Origin: Naematelia aurantialba
Taxonomy: Eukaryota > Basidiomycota > Tremellomycetes > Tremellales > Naemateliaceae
NCBI GenBank assembly: GCA_021527695.1
Contig: JAKFAO010000008.1
Location: forward strand, 806,001-870,000
Length of the DNA stretch: 64,000 bases
Direction of reading: 5' to 3'
Shown: positions 12,378-24,666 of the stretch, piece after piece
Position numbering within the stretch: position 1 is the first letter of the stretch
How the letters are laid out: the number at the start of each line of letters is the position of its first letter
Translations under genes and position numbers: made by a program
Notes under the pieces: generated by a model
Database searches by the model: none
What the model saw: only the letters and a program-made list of their open reading frames with translations
Told to the model about the DNA's origin: nothing

Positions 12378-13167
12378 ATGGCTCGTGAGTCTCCGGTAAA
12401 TGTTTAAGCGTGTTAGCTGACGTTGAGGACAGTTTGTATCCCGCTCATATGTGAGTGGGCGACTATGCGTCCTCTTCTGACACATTTGAGGTGCTGATCA
12501 ATTGAATCCCAGGCGGGTTTCCGACAAAAGTGAGTATTCGTCAAACTCGTACCAGCCCCCGGAGTCATCGGTTCTCCAGCTGCGTCGTGACTGATTTGCG
12601 CACAGATCACCCAAGATGCCCCTGAGCCTGGTAGAATGTGTCCGAGATGCAACAATGGTATGTGACATAACAGCCCGTCTCTTGACTTCGATCCCTCCGC
12701 CTCCCTTGCAATCATGATCATCTTGAATGCTGCTGAAATACCTTGCAGCATCGGTGGTAGGCGCCAGCTCACGTACATGGTTCGAGTTCTTTTGGATCCC
12801 CTTGATACCATTCACAAAGAGCCGGATCTGGAAATGCGGTATTTGTCGTGCGTACTGGCGAAGAGACACAGCAGAGTGAAGCTGACGTCTGGTCTTTCTT
12901 TCCTGACGGTCCGGTTCCTCTTTCCCTTACACTTCTGCAACTCTCGATCTTGAGTCATTCACACTTTCACAACCTCTAACTCATTGCGGGCTCTACGTAC
13001 CTTTGGCCCGGTTTGTTTGGCTCGTGTACGGGATTTCACTTCCGCCTGCAGAGTGGGAAATGAAGATGGGTGATGGGCCTGATCCCCAGCCACCCAGTGC
13101 GTATGGGCATCCCGGAGGCGGATGGGGTGGCGGTCGACCCCCACCACCACAAGGATATGGTCATTAG
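12378..13167 (+). CDS. Small zinc-ribbon protein, 102 residues from six exons
   Basis: The gene is invisible as a single ORF. Exons are 12378-12384, 12433-12450, 12513-12529, 12606-12657, 12749-12847 and 13052-13167; they sum to 309 bases, exactly 103 codons. The N-terminus reads MALCIPLICGFPTK, then a CPRC knuckle, then a SSRTWFEFFWIPLIPF core, then KCGICQW, the second CxxC. Both CxxC pairs needed for a zinc ribbon are present, the second only if the donor at 12848 (gtgcgt) is used. The C-terminus is a Pro/Gly/Tyr tail ending GYGH. This is the layout of small fungal zinc-ribbon proteins with a conserved W-F-x-F-x-x-[IV]-P-L-I-P core. The function of the family is not known to me. Confidence 0.8.
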
Positions 13168-14026
13168 GGTCTCTCCGATGCGCTGATGGGTTGCTTTGAA
13201 CGAGCGAAAGGTGTATCATCGGAAGGAGGAGGAAGGAGGAAGGATGTCATCTCAGTCAGTACGCAATGGAGCGAGTTGATCTACCAGACCTCTATGTATA
13301 TTATGGTGCTCCTTACCATGGCCCCGCTACTCCGTCTATCTTGCTCTGTCAAAGAACTTCAAGTGTCAGTCCCGCGGCGGAACGACATGGTCCTTTGCCA
13401 TCAATTTCTTCTTACGGTGGCTATTCATCCAAAGGGAGGGTTGAGAGACATCAACATAGAAACTACGTCAACATCTCTATCATCTTGGGTACTTACATCT
13501 GTGAGAGCCTGTTCGTCTTGTCTACACACCCCACTAAGACTGCACGTAGGGCCATTGTGGTCTTTGGATCGCTCTATCTATCCCCTGCCTTGGCAGTCTC
13601 GACTCTCATTTATTAGCTCGACCTATTGGTCATCCTTCTCTCGCTATAACTGCGTCTCTCAATCACTCAAGCATAGGAATATGCCAGGAGAAAGAGGAAT
13701 CAATAGGCTCTCGCAACGAGGAAGAACGGACTGTGACGAATGCTGAGTCACAGGCTGATTTCATGAGTGTTTCTTCTCCACTGTTTGGATCCTTTGGTAT
13801 GCATTCCATGAATGCCGGAAGTGGTTGGCATCTTTCACCACTTTCCTGAGACCTGCTACGACCGGATCCGGGACGAAAAGGATCGGAGTGGTGTAGTCGA
13901 TGGAAATCATGTTGTTGGAATCCATGGCCCCTTCGTTGCTGAGTTCCACGCTGAATATCAGCAGACTCATCAACGCTCCCCGCTGTCCCCTGCGCCGGGC
14001 TCTTCTTCCTGACGCGTCGCTTCGCT
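13168..14026. other. Stretch with open frames but no supported gene
   Basis: Frames at 13186-13746 and 13266-13616 overlap here, and a plausible intron (GT at 13501, AG at 13548-13549) exists. However, no splice combination I tried gives a recognisable protein. A possible hydrophobic segment in one frame is not joined by the intron phase. Confidence 0.3.
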
Positions 14027-16831
14027 ATGCTGTGCTCTTCGGTTATCCTGTCAACAGCCTTACTCGCACTTCTTGAATATGTGCTGGCCGACGCGACGCT
14101 AGATCAATCTCGCCTGGGAGAGTATTACACCGCGATCCCCATTTATCGTTCGGGAGCGGGTACCAATGTTGTCAGCCTGGGTATTGGCTCGCCGGCTCAG
14201 GATTTCAATCTTACCCTCAGTACCTCTTGCTTCAACTTGAATGCCATACACTGACCATAGCGTAGCAACGAACGTAGAATTTATCATGGTCGCCACCACT
14301 GATTGTCATGACTGCGTCGAGGACGCCGACGAGTTCATACCTGCTCAGTCCACCTCTATCACGGTTTGTCTTTCAGATGCACAAGTTTCATGGCAGCTAA
14401 CGAAATAGCCGGAGAACCAAGACATCGTGTACAACCTTATCCAGCCATTTGGTTCTACAGAGACTATCTCCCTTAGCTCGCTCGTCGCCGACGACATCCT
14501 GACAGACCCAAGACAAGACACCACCTCCCGGTCAATCGCCCTGGTCACATTAGTCCAGGAGAATGGAGACAACACTGTCCTGACGTCGGGAACGACCGGT
14601 TTCTTCGGTCTGGGCATCAACCAGGTATGTTGTGGTCGCCCCAGTCTTCAGGGCTAATGGCTGACTTCACTAGGAAACTACTAAGTACTCGATCATCGCA
14701 AGCGTGCTTGAGACCAATATAGACGGCAATCATGGAGATCCACCGAGCCTCTTGGTTGGCTTCGATCTCGGCGAGCCCACGAATCAGACCGCAGGTAGTA
14801 CAGGTACCATGCATTGGGGCGGCGCACCTACCAGCTCATACGAAGGGGACTTGTGAGTGTTCCTGGGCAGGCAACGCCATCAGTGGCCACGACATGCTGA
14901 GATCTGCAGTAATTGGCTGAATGTCAATACCACGGTCGCCGGCTCTTGGGGTCTACCTGTCGACCGGATGCGTGCAGGTGGCAAGGTGGTAGACACCTCT
15001 TCTCTCTATGTGGGTTGAACGACTTCGTCTTAGGAGACTGACAACCTGGTAGGGCTCTCTTGATCCAGGCTACGATGGAATCTATGTTCCAAACACTGTC
15101 GCAGAGGCCCTCTGGAGCGCCGTGAATGGGGCAAGCCGAGATCTCGTCGATGCAACTCGCTGGGCGAGTCCATATCAAGACATGTAATTTGGCCTCGGGC
15201 TGACCATCTGAACAGAATATACCCTGCAACGCCAACATCTCAATGTCGATCACAATTTCCGGCTACGAATACCTAGTCTCCTCAACAGCCTTGGTTCAGA
15301 AGAGGGATATTGAGGGAACTGCTTGCTGGGGCAATCTAATTGCTTGGAAAAACGGGACTTTGCCAGACACGCTTGGAGAGGTGCGGCTGGGAACAGCATT
15401 CATGTCTGGCATATATTCGTGAGTGGACAGCTGACGTTTAACGCGAGAAGTGCTCAGGATGATAGGGTGATATACTACGACGGGGGTCAGCAACTCATCG
15501 GTATCGCCGGCAAACCTGGGAGCGTCAACAGTCTCAACGTCAACGGAGCTGGAGGGCATGTCAACACGAAATTAGCTGGGATATGTATGTATCTTACGGC
15601 TATCAAACACCAGTTGACTGAACGTGCTCATATATGCGTAGTAATCGGCACACTGCTCTTCGCCCTCATCCTGATCTTCATCATGTGTTATGCGAGGAAC
15701 CGCTCTCGTTTCCAGTCTGTGTGGTATCGGGCAGTGAGACGACAACATCGCTTCCAGACAAACGCTTTGGTTCGCGCAGCAACGATGCCGCCTATACCGC
15801 CAATGATGCCGATGCCGCTTCCCATGCGAGCGCCAATAATGGCACCCATGCCAGGGCCGATGTACCAGCCATTACAAATGTACCAGCCGCCCTTATCGAT
15901 GGCTATGCCAATGCAAGCGCCGATGTCGTTTCAACGTCCACCGCAACCTTGGCCGCAACAAATACAACCTCACCCGGCTGGAGCCCAAGGAGATCAAAGA
16001 CGCTTCTTCGCAGAAGCGTCAAGGGGAAGACCCATGACTTCGCCGGAATACGGTCCATATGATGGGGAGATACAGTACGAAAACACAGTGCCGAGAAGAC
16101 GTTCTGGAGAGAGAAATGTCCGCTCGCTACCGAGACAGCAGAATGGATACGGTCCCCCTGAACAGATCCGACATGAGCCACCTCGGTCTCAGGAAGACCG
16201 CCACAAGTCGCTTCCAGCTCTTCCTCGGCAAAATAGCCACCCAGCAATGCGACCTTCCATGACCAGTCATCACCGTGCCACCGAAGCAGCCTTCATTACC
16301 CCACATTCTAAACACTCAAATTCCCTGCCGGCTGACAACTTTACCCGACATGATCCCCCGGGTCTTAGACGTGCCGAGGGTGATGTAGAGCCGGATACAA
16401 GAACGCACGCCTCCCTTCCAAGGCAGTATTCGGGTTCCGCGGCCCAAGAGTGGGTTAGCAGATATCAAGGTCCCGGCGAAGGTGAACAGCGGTACCCCGT
16501 CATGCCGGCCCTACAGACGGCGCACGACATGTCAGGCGCAGACTCCTCTCCTGGAAACTCGCGGGGCCAGCGATTCTGGGGCAGGAAATCAAGAGGACGA
16601 CCGGCGGCGCAGAGTACAGGACACGAGGCAGCTGGGATGACGAAGAGCCCGTTCGGTGGGCCTACATCCGAAACGACCGCAAATCGTGGGCAGGAGAAAC
16701 GGAAGAGTTGGCTGGGGTTCCGGGGCTCACCTGGAGCAAGTGAAAGGAGAAGGGAGGCGGAAAGGACAAGGGAACGGGAAATGCTCTTGACGGCTAATCG
16801 AGATGGCGGTCACTCGAATAGGCTCGAATAG
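14027..16831 (+). CDS. Transmembrane pepsin-like (A1) protein with degenerate active site
   Basis: A signal peptide (MLCSSVILSTALLALLEYVLA) is followed by a pepsin-fold ectodomain. N-lobe hallmarks are VSLGIGSPAQDF and, after the 46-base intron 14220-14265, NLTLTTNVEF, where the family has L-D-T-G-S. A cysteine pair (DCHDC) and a GTTGFFGLG strand follow. The C-lobe shows LDPGYDGIYVP where LDTGTTLLYVP is expected, then CNANISMSITISG and YYDGGQQLIGIA near its end. After it comes one membrane segment (ILIGTLLFALILIFIMCYA, about 15,645-15,700) with a basic stop-transfer flank. A long cytoplasmic tail starts with a Met/Pro-rich repeat and ends in charged disorder. The first catalytic Asp is replaced, so this is probably a pseudoprotease or receptor. 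Several exon borders are inferred. Confidence 0.72.
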
Positions 16832-17132
16832 GGGTCCAAGATGATTTGTGCACTGCAAAGGTGTAATGGCTACCGTGACCATATCTTTACCATTGGACTG
16901 GCGGACAGATCCTCCACAGGATTGTTGTTGACGAGATGTATATTTACGTAAGCGCAAGATAATGGTAGATCTATTATTATCAAGCTAGCGCGTCTATTAT
17001 TATCATAGCTAGCCCTTCTTCTTCGAGAGACATTCTTTTTGACCTCCAGAGAGAACACAGGCAACTGTCAAGGCGCTGAGCGCTGTTTTACAAGCTGGCT
17101 GCGTTCCATACGCGAGCTGTGCGAGCCCGAAA
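16832..17132. other. Short intergenic region between A1-like protein and transcription factor
   Basis: About 300 bases on the same strand as both flanking genes. It holds the presumed terminator of the first and the promoter of the second. A direct repeat of tctattattatca lies near 16,968-17,004. Confidence 0.35.
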
Positions 17133-20100
17133 ATGTCCCAAAGTGACCTGGAGCCGAAGAAGAAGCGTCGTGAGTGGAATGATCCTCATCCATTTGGTCA
17201 TGCCTGCGGGACGTTGAGCGGGGAGCTAATCGGGACTCAAGGGCAAAACGTTGCCTGTGATTCTTGTAAGCTGCGGCGAATCAAGTGTGACCTGCTGCAA
17301 TTGCTGCTGCCCAACGAAGACGCCAGCTCCAGTTCGGGCCCATCCAGCGCTACTCCTCTTCATGTTCTTGTCCGCCAAAATCCTGATATCACCTGCACCC
17401 ACTGCCGAAACAAGGACATCAAGTGCACCACCAATCAGATTCTGAACCCCACGAAGCCCAACAAGGGCGGCAGGAGGATTGATGAAGCGCGCCGGAAGTT
17501 TGGAAATGACGCGAAGGAGGGTGACTCGGAGGACGCGGGAGAGGTTGAGCAGAACTTTGCTGCTGGGAGAGCGCCCACTGGGGCCTCAAACGGAAGCACA
17601 CCAATGTCAGCTCTGATCGATGGAGGCAGTCGTCAGGGTGCCGCCGGCGGCAGCTTTGATGGTGGTGGTTTCGGGCAAACCAGTGGATTAACCCCATTCC
17701 TCCAGCCGTTCGAGCCAGACTTGTTCAACTTTATCGATACCTCCCATCTCGATGCAGAGACTTCTGCGCTGCAAGATCCCGCTTGGGATATCTACCAAGA
17801 TCCGAACTTACATCAACATCCCCCGGTCGACCTGGATCCAAACCTGTTATTTGGCTTGAATGCCGTATCCACGGACACCTCGACCGCCAGCCTGTTGGAT
17901 CCTACCTTGCAATTTCTATCGGGCAATCTCGTACAAGTTCCGCCGCTTCCTGCACCGCAAGACCATTGGCCTGGCTCTATACCGCAGATCAGCGTTCTGC
18001 CTCCGTCCACGCTGAGTAACCGACCCATTGAATTTCCAAACACCGCCGCTCAGACGAGACCGCTCTCGGCAACACCTACTCCGTCTTCTTATGCCCGGAA
18101 GAGTATTGTGCACGTCCCCCACTCAATTGAAGAGCCCGCAGATGAAGCTACCTCAATCTGGAACGAGTACTGGAGAAATCCACGTGCCGCCGCCGTTGAT
18201 CACGATCAGCCCGAGCCTGAACCAAAGTCCGACTCGTACCCCTCGCAGGAGCTGCCAGTCTTTGGTCGTGCTCGAGACCCGGTGCCGTCTATGGACCCCC
18301 GCTTAGTTGGCAGCTTTGACCCAGGCTCATCCCACTTGGTCAAGCATTCTGCCAATGTCTCGCGCAGTGCTCAAGCCGACTCAGACACACGAAGCAGTCC
18401 ACAAACTCCATCACCGGTTGCCATCATGACAAATACGAGCCGCAAGAGACCACGGTCCAGATCCCCCCTCTCCAATGGGGTAATGACCCCTCAGCATCTT
18501 GACACGTGGAAACTATGGTCTGAAGACAACCATATTATGCAGTGGAGCAGAAGAGAGGAGGTCCAGGAACAGCTGGCAGATCGGGCTATTGGCATAGAGC
18601 TCAGTCGACATCTGGTCAGAGTGTTCTTCCAAGCCGTCCACTATTCGCTACCAGTAAGTCTTGTTTCACCACTTATGGGCATAACCATGCTCATGCACGA
18701 CCACAGGCTATTAGTCCCGAGAGTTTCTACATGGAATGGCGACGTGCAGGGGAGCGTAGTGATTTCATGCCACCAGCGCAAGAAACACTATGTGCAGTCA
18801 TCGAGGCTTTCGGAGCAAGATACTCGGACTCGCCAGTCGTCAGGACATATTCCTTTCGAAGAAGATACAAAGCTGACAACTTGCAGGTGCTGGGGCTGCC
18901 ACCCGAACGACCCGAAACCGCTCCAAAAGGTAAGCTAAGCTGAACACTATCGATACTAATCCCCGACTAGTGATCTTACCAGACGGACGAGTGAGCCTCT
19001 TCGCACCGTAAGAGAGATATTCTGATGGCTGATGCCCCAGTTCGCACCCGGTACTCAAGCCCGGGCACATTGGGGCCGGGCACGGGTAGATGCTTGTAAT
19101 GCTCTAGCTGAACGCGCTCGGCGTTTAATCGACGTAAACGGCATCCTCCGCCGGCCAACTGTCACCGGAGTACAGGCTTTGGTCTTGTTCACTCATTTGG
19201 AGTACTCGTCGGATAAGAGACACACGGCAGAGGCCGATTGGCTTCAAAGTGCGCACCCGATCCAAGTGTCGCTCTAACATGGCGCTGACCATTTCAGATC
19301 AAATGATACATTGCACGATTGCAGAGCAAATGAAGTTGTTGCAGCTGACCTGGGATTCCCCGGGTCCTATCAAAATGGATCCAGAGGAGCTGCCGATGAG
19401 CTTGGGAGAGATGCGCATGAAACAAAGGTTCGTGTCCCGTGTCGACGAGCTAGATTCTCCACTGATTTATATCTAGGCGTTTATTCTGGATCATGCTTGT
19501 GGCCGACGCGTTTTGGGCTGCAGGTACTGGGCAGGAGCCGAGGATGTGAGCACGTCATGGCTGATGTGGTTACAAGGCTGATAAATTGAAGCGCGGAGCG
19601 TGATGTCTCCGTGGCTGGGAAGTGGCTTCTATCAATGCAAGACAGACTTCCCATGTCTACCTTCAAAGCCCTAGCGGTATGTTGGTCGACTACTCTGTTA
19701 CCGTGCTTACTTACTTCGTATCTAGTTCTTCATGATGTAAGTCCATTCGAACTTGAGGTGGTATCAGATTCTGATAGTTTCAAAGGTGCTACCACAGGCT
19801 GTCCTTCGTCGGCCGGAATGTAGCGATCAAGCTCACTGGACCAAATCGACGGAGAGGTGCTGTGGATGTCATTCAGTTCTGCAAAGATACCCGTGCGATA
19901 TGGTCGGAGCTTGTGAGCACGGTCATATACGCCGTTCTGGGACGACTAATCAGTTCGACAGGAAGCCGTCGTTGCCGATCTTAACTCGCACGTGGGAGGA
20001 CTATTGAAGGAATGTGATGCAATTTTGCTGGGGTTTTCACCACTCAATGTACGTCCCTTTCGTTTCTAAATTTGGCATGAGCTGATCTGACTTTAGTATT

Positions 20101-21877
20101 TGGGTGAGTTGAGTTGACTAAGCTCTGCACATCAAGCGGTGGTTGATGTAATTCAGCAAATATCCGATTATCGATTCCTTTTCTCCTCCTTGTCGTCCAT
20201 CAGGTGATTCGCGAACAGCTGGATTTCCGCCAAGACCTTGCTGGGACATATATCATTACCGATGATACGTCACCCAATTCTGGAGCGAACAACGTCAGGA
20301 TGCTGGAGCAACTGCATATGCAAAGTGTCGATCTTCTCCTGCAGAGCTGCCGAGCACAGACGAGGATGTTTGAAGTGAGCTTCTCAATCGCGCGGTCACT
20401 TTGTCGTGTTAACTCCCGGACAGAAATTGCAGCCCACGGGTATAGTGCAGAGTCAGTTCTCTTCCGCGGTGAGAAGTTCAAGTTGCTGACAGTCAAAGCG
20501 GCTTCTATATTTTTGAGGATTTTGATTGCAACTGCCCAATTCCTTGCCGAGGTGCCGTGCAATGAACAAGGATACCCACCCAATACTGTGAGTCGACCTT
20601 AACTCCACAGCAGGCTAGCAGGCTGGGCTGAATCATGCAGCCCGGGGGTACCGGCTGGACATGGGCTGCGAAACGACGAGAGATAGGATGTTGCGTCGAT
20701 GCGTTGTACCAGCTTGTGAGTCTTTCATATCCTCTCTACTGCGACCCTGATCCACTAGGGCTGGGCGTGGGCCGATGCCAACGATGTTCTGGAATCGGTG
20801 ATGGATTCCATGGAGCGTATGCAACCTACACCGGAACAGCTCATGGCATTTCACGTCACCCCTCCGGACATCGATCATAATGTCGCTCTCAAGCAGCAGC
20901 AGGCTGCCGATATGGAAGACGAGGCACTCCGCACTGCCATGGTCTTCTGGCCACCTCCGTGAGTCACCTAACCACTTTCGGCAGGCCTGGCTGAACAGGT
21001 CGACAGACGTGTGGCTACCCTTGTTGAAATGACCTTGGCAGGCAAGAAGATCGCGTGGATAAATTCGATCGACGGCACGCCCAAGGTTTCTAATGACCCT
21101 GCAATCACTCAGGCGAAAGCTGCTTCAATGGGTGGTCACTACCAAACCAGCGAGAATGTTGTCGGCGATATCAACGAGGGCGAATGGAACGGTGTGTACC
21201 GCGGAGACAACGAGCCAATGATCAACCGCGCTCGATTTGCACCAAATAATGTGACCTCGTCTTCCGGGTTATCGACTGGCCGAAGCTCTACCACGACCCT
21301 CAGAACAAACAAGCTGGTTGCCGTCGACCCAACGGCGGTGGAGACAAAAGTCAGGGCTGCGGCGGAGAGGGAGTCCCTAATATCGGCGTTGAGTCAGGAT
21401 TCCACACCAGTTCCATCGTCCTCAGGGTCGCGATCGCCATTCAATGTCAGCGCGCATGGCTCTACCGCCTCAAGCCAACCTCGGGGTTTCGTGTACGATA
21501 TCATACGTGACCATATCTACAGCTCGTCCCCGGATGACGCGACATCAACCAAGCGAGCCAGAGTGAATATCGGCTCAATGTATATGGGCGCAAGCGGCGA
21601 TGGGGACAACGGGCATCGACCGCCCAGTCTACATCCACTACCAACGACAGATTTCGTCTCCCCTGACTCGACTCATTCGCAGTCGAGCGGCACGTCCGGC
21701 TCGACTGCTTCTGATCAGCCAGCACTAGCAGCGTCTGGTCTATGGTCTTTCGACCTCAGTGATGCGATGAATGCCATCCCTAACGCATTCACGGGGCCAG
21801 AAGGGACTACGACGGAGGAGTTTGAAAAATTCTTGGAGAGCATAGTGGCGTCGGCTACACCGTCGGGCGATAGCTAG
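17133..21877 (+). CDS. Zn2Cys6 fungal transcription factor with expanded zinc-cluster loop
   Basis: The start ATG at 17133 opens a 600-codon frame. The binuclear zinc cluster reads CDSCKLRRIKC, a loop of 35 residues, then CTHCRNKDIKC (17,256-17,425). The loop in most family members is about 5-12 residues. A Ser/Thr/Pro-rich region of about 350 residues follows, with a basic stretch (RKRPRSRSPL). After the intron starting near 18,653 comes the fungal-specific transcription-factor domain: HLVRVFFQAVHYSLP joined to AISPESFYMEW, then AHWGRARVDACNALAERARR, then QALVLFTHLE, and LFWIMLVADAFWAAG near 19,485-19,525. The last exon (to 21877) holds a Ser-rich tail with an acidic/hydrophobic end (LWSFDLSDAMNAIPN) that could serve activation. 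Target genes are unknown. Confidence 0.85.
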
Positions 21878-23900
21878 ATAGCTTCTGTATGGTATGCAAA
21901 GTATAATTGAGGCGTTTACAGCTATCACAATCTCTAATCCGACCACGTCGAGGGATTGATGAATTTGAACACGTCCGTCAGTCGTATGCATGCGGACTGT
22001 ACGTAAGATATCCTAGGGTGGGAATCTCGCTGCCACCGAGGCAGTGGCAATATCCTCCGGCACCTGCGCTGGGTGGTACCCGACCACACGACAGAAGGAG
22101 CTTTCGGTATGCTGAGCCGTGCAACCCAAGCTCCCAAACCCAAACGTGCCGGCAACAACCACCACAGAGCAGCCAAACGCGATCCAGTACTTGTACCTCC
22201 TGAGCACACTTGGTCGTTCACCTGAGGCATGCTCTTCCCCGGGCCATCGGATGTTCCAAAAGGACTGGCTCTGGGTCTCGCCCCGGTTGGAAGACGGCAG
22301 CAGAAAAGTCGGAAGATACGATGTGTTTACCCTTCGGCATGTCAGCACGAGCCTGTATGTACACATTCTGGGAGCTGTAGCAGGGACGCGGGTGCAAGGC
22401 TAACTGTGGTTCCTCTCCATCCACCCGATAGTTGAGGACTTACGTGCGAGGGCTGTCTGTGATGATAAAGCTGCCACGAATATGTCAGCACAGCTTCTCC
22501 CTCGACAGTGCTAGCTTCTCGCTTCGCAGCTAACCAAAACTCACGTTGTACGATGGCCTGAGGTCCCTCCCACCCTGGGACCATGCTGATCAGCGCAATC
22601 CAGGCGGGAGACTTGGGGACCCTGGTTAGGGGACTACTCACTGTGGCTGGTGATTTACGTTGGGAGCCCCCGAGCTGAATGATCAGGTCAGTTCCAAATT
22701 TGTCTTCAGTATCCCGTTATCGAGCGGCTGTCAGTCACCTCACCTGGAAACATCCTTCCCTCGACTATTTGTCACGACCGCAGATCGCACCGCCCGGGGG
22801 AAGTCAATTTCCCTAAGCACTGTTCTCAGCAGAGTAACGAACGGGAAGATCTGCAATGACCTCACGGGGACTTGAACGCCAATGGCGCCGTTGTTTCTGT
22901 TCTTCTGCTCCCGGTAGTCTCACCGCTCGGCATTGCGAGGAGATTGCGAAACGAGTCCACAGATCCCAGAGCCGAAGAAGGAGGTTTGCGCGTCTGGAAC
23001 CGAGTCATTGATTGGTCTATGGGATTATTGAGACAGAGAGCAGGCCCGTGCTGCGAGTCTCTGGCATTAGCCGGCTGGTCTCTATATATCTCAACAGACC
23101 TGTCTCGGCGCTGACAACATCGAAGGCCTCAAGGGCAAATCACCGTTCTTCTTGTCGATGATGACAGCCAGGTGAGAGGATGCTCCCTTGGGCGGTATTA
23201 TGTTGCTTCTCAGAAGGAATGACAACTGCCACAAAATCCCACTCGCCCCCCCCCCCCCCCCCCGGTGGGTGCGAACTCCGTGGTCCAACACATCTTGTCC
23301 CCACCAGCGGCGGTTCATTTGGCCTTCAAGCCTGAGAATGTAGTGTCTGTGATTCACTTCTTGGAAGGCTCACCGCGTCTTCCAGAGCCGGTGGGTAGCC
23401 TGCAGTGGCAAATGCTTGTCCCTTGTGGTTGGCGTCACTGTTTGAGGACTCTCATACTACTCGAGAAACGCAAGCAGCTGATCAATGTCAGTGCATGCAT
23501 GCAGCGTGGTATCACAATGGTGTGGTGAAAGGCAAAAGGCCCCCAATCAGGGCTACAGTATTCACCTCGAAAGCCATGCTCCGTGTGGCTCTGACGAGAA
23601 GCGGCTCTCTCTGATCATACCTCGATTCTTCCTTTGGATGACGCCGCCTTGCATAGCCTCGACGTGCCCCTCAACGACCGCGGATGACTGTCCTTTGAAC
23701 AATGTGAAATCTTCTTCTACGTGGAGTGAGCCCAGAGCATCCTGATTTCTCTTCGGCTTTAGGGAAAAAGACAAGAGCAGGACTGGAGCTGCACTTTGCA
23801 TGTCCCACAGAAAGTCGTAGTCCATACGGACAGAAATTGAAGACACATAAAAAAGCTTGTTGACGGATAGGTCCGTGCGCTAAGCAGTACAACGACTGGG
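21878..23900 (-). other. Possible multi-exon minus-strand gene, unresolved
   Basis: No long ORF is found, but several minus-strand blocks have coding character with fitting splice signals. An exon ending near 23,621 reads SAVVEGHVEAMQGGVIQRKN after SLKPKRNQDALGSLHVEEDF. Another near 22,750-22,850 reads VTLLRTVLREIDFPRAVRSA and ends at a GTGAGG donor with an acceptor about 70 bases on. A hydrophobic stretch (YWIAFGCSVVVVAGTFGFG, about 22,125-22,185) could be a membrane segment. An 18-C homopolymer (23246-23263) interrupts the region. I could not join these into one frame with confidence, so I do not name a product. A decayed gene is also possible. Confidence 0.3.
23246..23263. repeat. C18 homopolymer tract
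   Basis: Eighteen consecutive C on the plus strand, ending in ggtggg. It lies inside the unresolved 21.9-23.9 kb region. The tract may be length-variable or an assembly uncertainty. Confidence 0.95.
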
Positions 23901-24124
23901 AGCTTCGTGGCTACAAACGGACGGGCTTTTGCTCGTTGTTTTCTTGTTTCGAGCGAGCTGAAAGGATGTAACCGTTGAAGACAGCCTTCCTTGTGTATTT
24001 CGCCATCACGGATCCACCACGTCTGAGTAAGAGCCTAACCATCTTCTCTCGTTCATCCCTCTGTTCGCTAGTACTTGCATTTCTACACAAGCTTGCCCAC
24101 TACCATCTTGGACTCGCCACAGAC

Positions 24125-24666
24125 ATGTCAACCAGGCTCGCCTCTTTGCGTGAGAGATTTGGATTTCCCACGCGGACGGGGTGCGCAGTTTCTTACTCGA
24201 CGATAGAGGTTTGGAAGACTAATCAGTGCACCTCAGATACCAGCCCGTAACAACCGAACCTAGCTCAGAGCCGGCAGAGCAAACTGTGGCGGCCCCCACT
24301 CAGGATAATTCACGAAGGACGGTCACGTCGCGAAGCTGTACTGACCTCGACAAAAGGAAATTGTATAAAGCGATGATTTATACCTCGGTGCTTGCCTTCG
24401 GTACTTTGGCTGGGCTGGCAGTGTATTCGGTGTGGCCTCATCCCGAGGACCAGGTGGCATACTGTAGGAAAAACAAGCAATGCAGCATGCCCTGCCAGGC
24501 ATCGAAAACAGAGCTGGAGTATTGGACGCGCATGTGCGGCTGGTGGGAGCTCGACATGCCTGCTCAACCCTGCGTGGCTGAGTCCGAGGTGACGGCTGAC
24601 TATGTCTGGGAAGTCATGAAGACGGGAAACGTGACAATTCCAGACCTCTTGGGCCAGCCTGAATAG
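24125..24666 (+). CDS. Small single-pass membrane protein with five-cysteine domain, tandem copy A
   Basis: Exon 1 (24125-24180) encodes MSTRLASLRERFGFPTRTG, and the phase-2 intron ends at 24236. Exon 2 runs to the stop at 24664-24666, giving about 161 residues. The N-terminal half is polar and probably cytoplasmic. A single membrane segment follows a basic anchor (KRKLYK, then AMIYTSVLAFGTLAGLAVYSV). The external part has a C-x5-C-x3-C-x13-C-x11-C pattern and the block YVWEVMKTGNVTIPDLLGQ with an N-glycosylation sequon (NVT). There is no classical signal peptide, so it is probably a type II membrane protein. I do not recognise the family. Copy B, 390 bases downstream, has the same order, pattern and intron phase. 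Confidence 0.68.

Noticed and set aside
13266..13616. Possible small membrane protein with two hydrophobic stretches
   Set aside because: The apparent intron 13501-13549 shifts the frame so that the hydrophobic segments are not joined; no consistent gene model.
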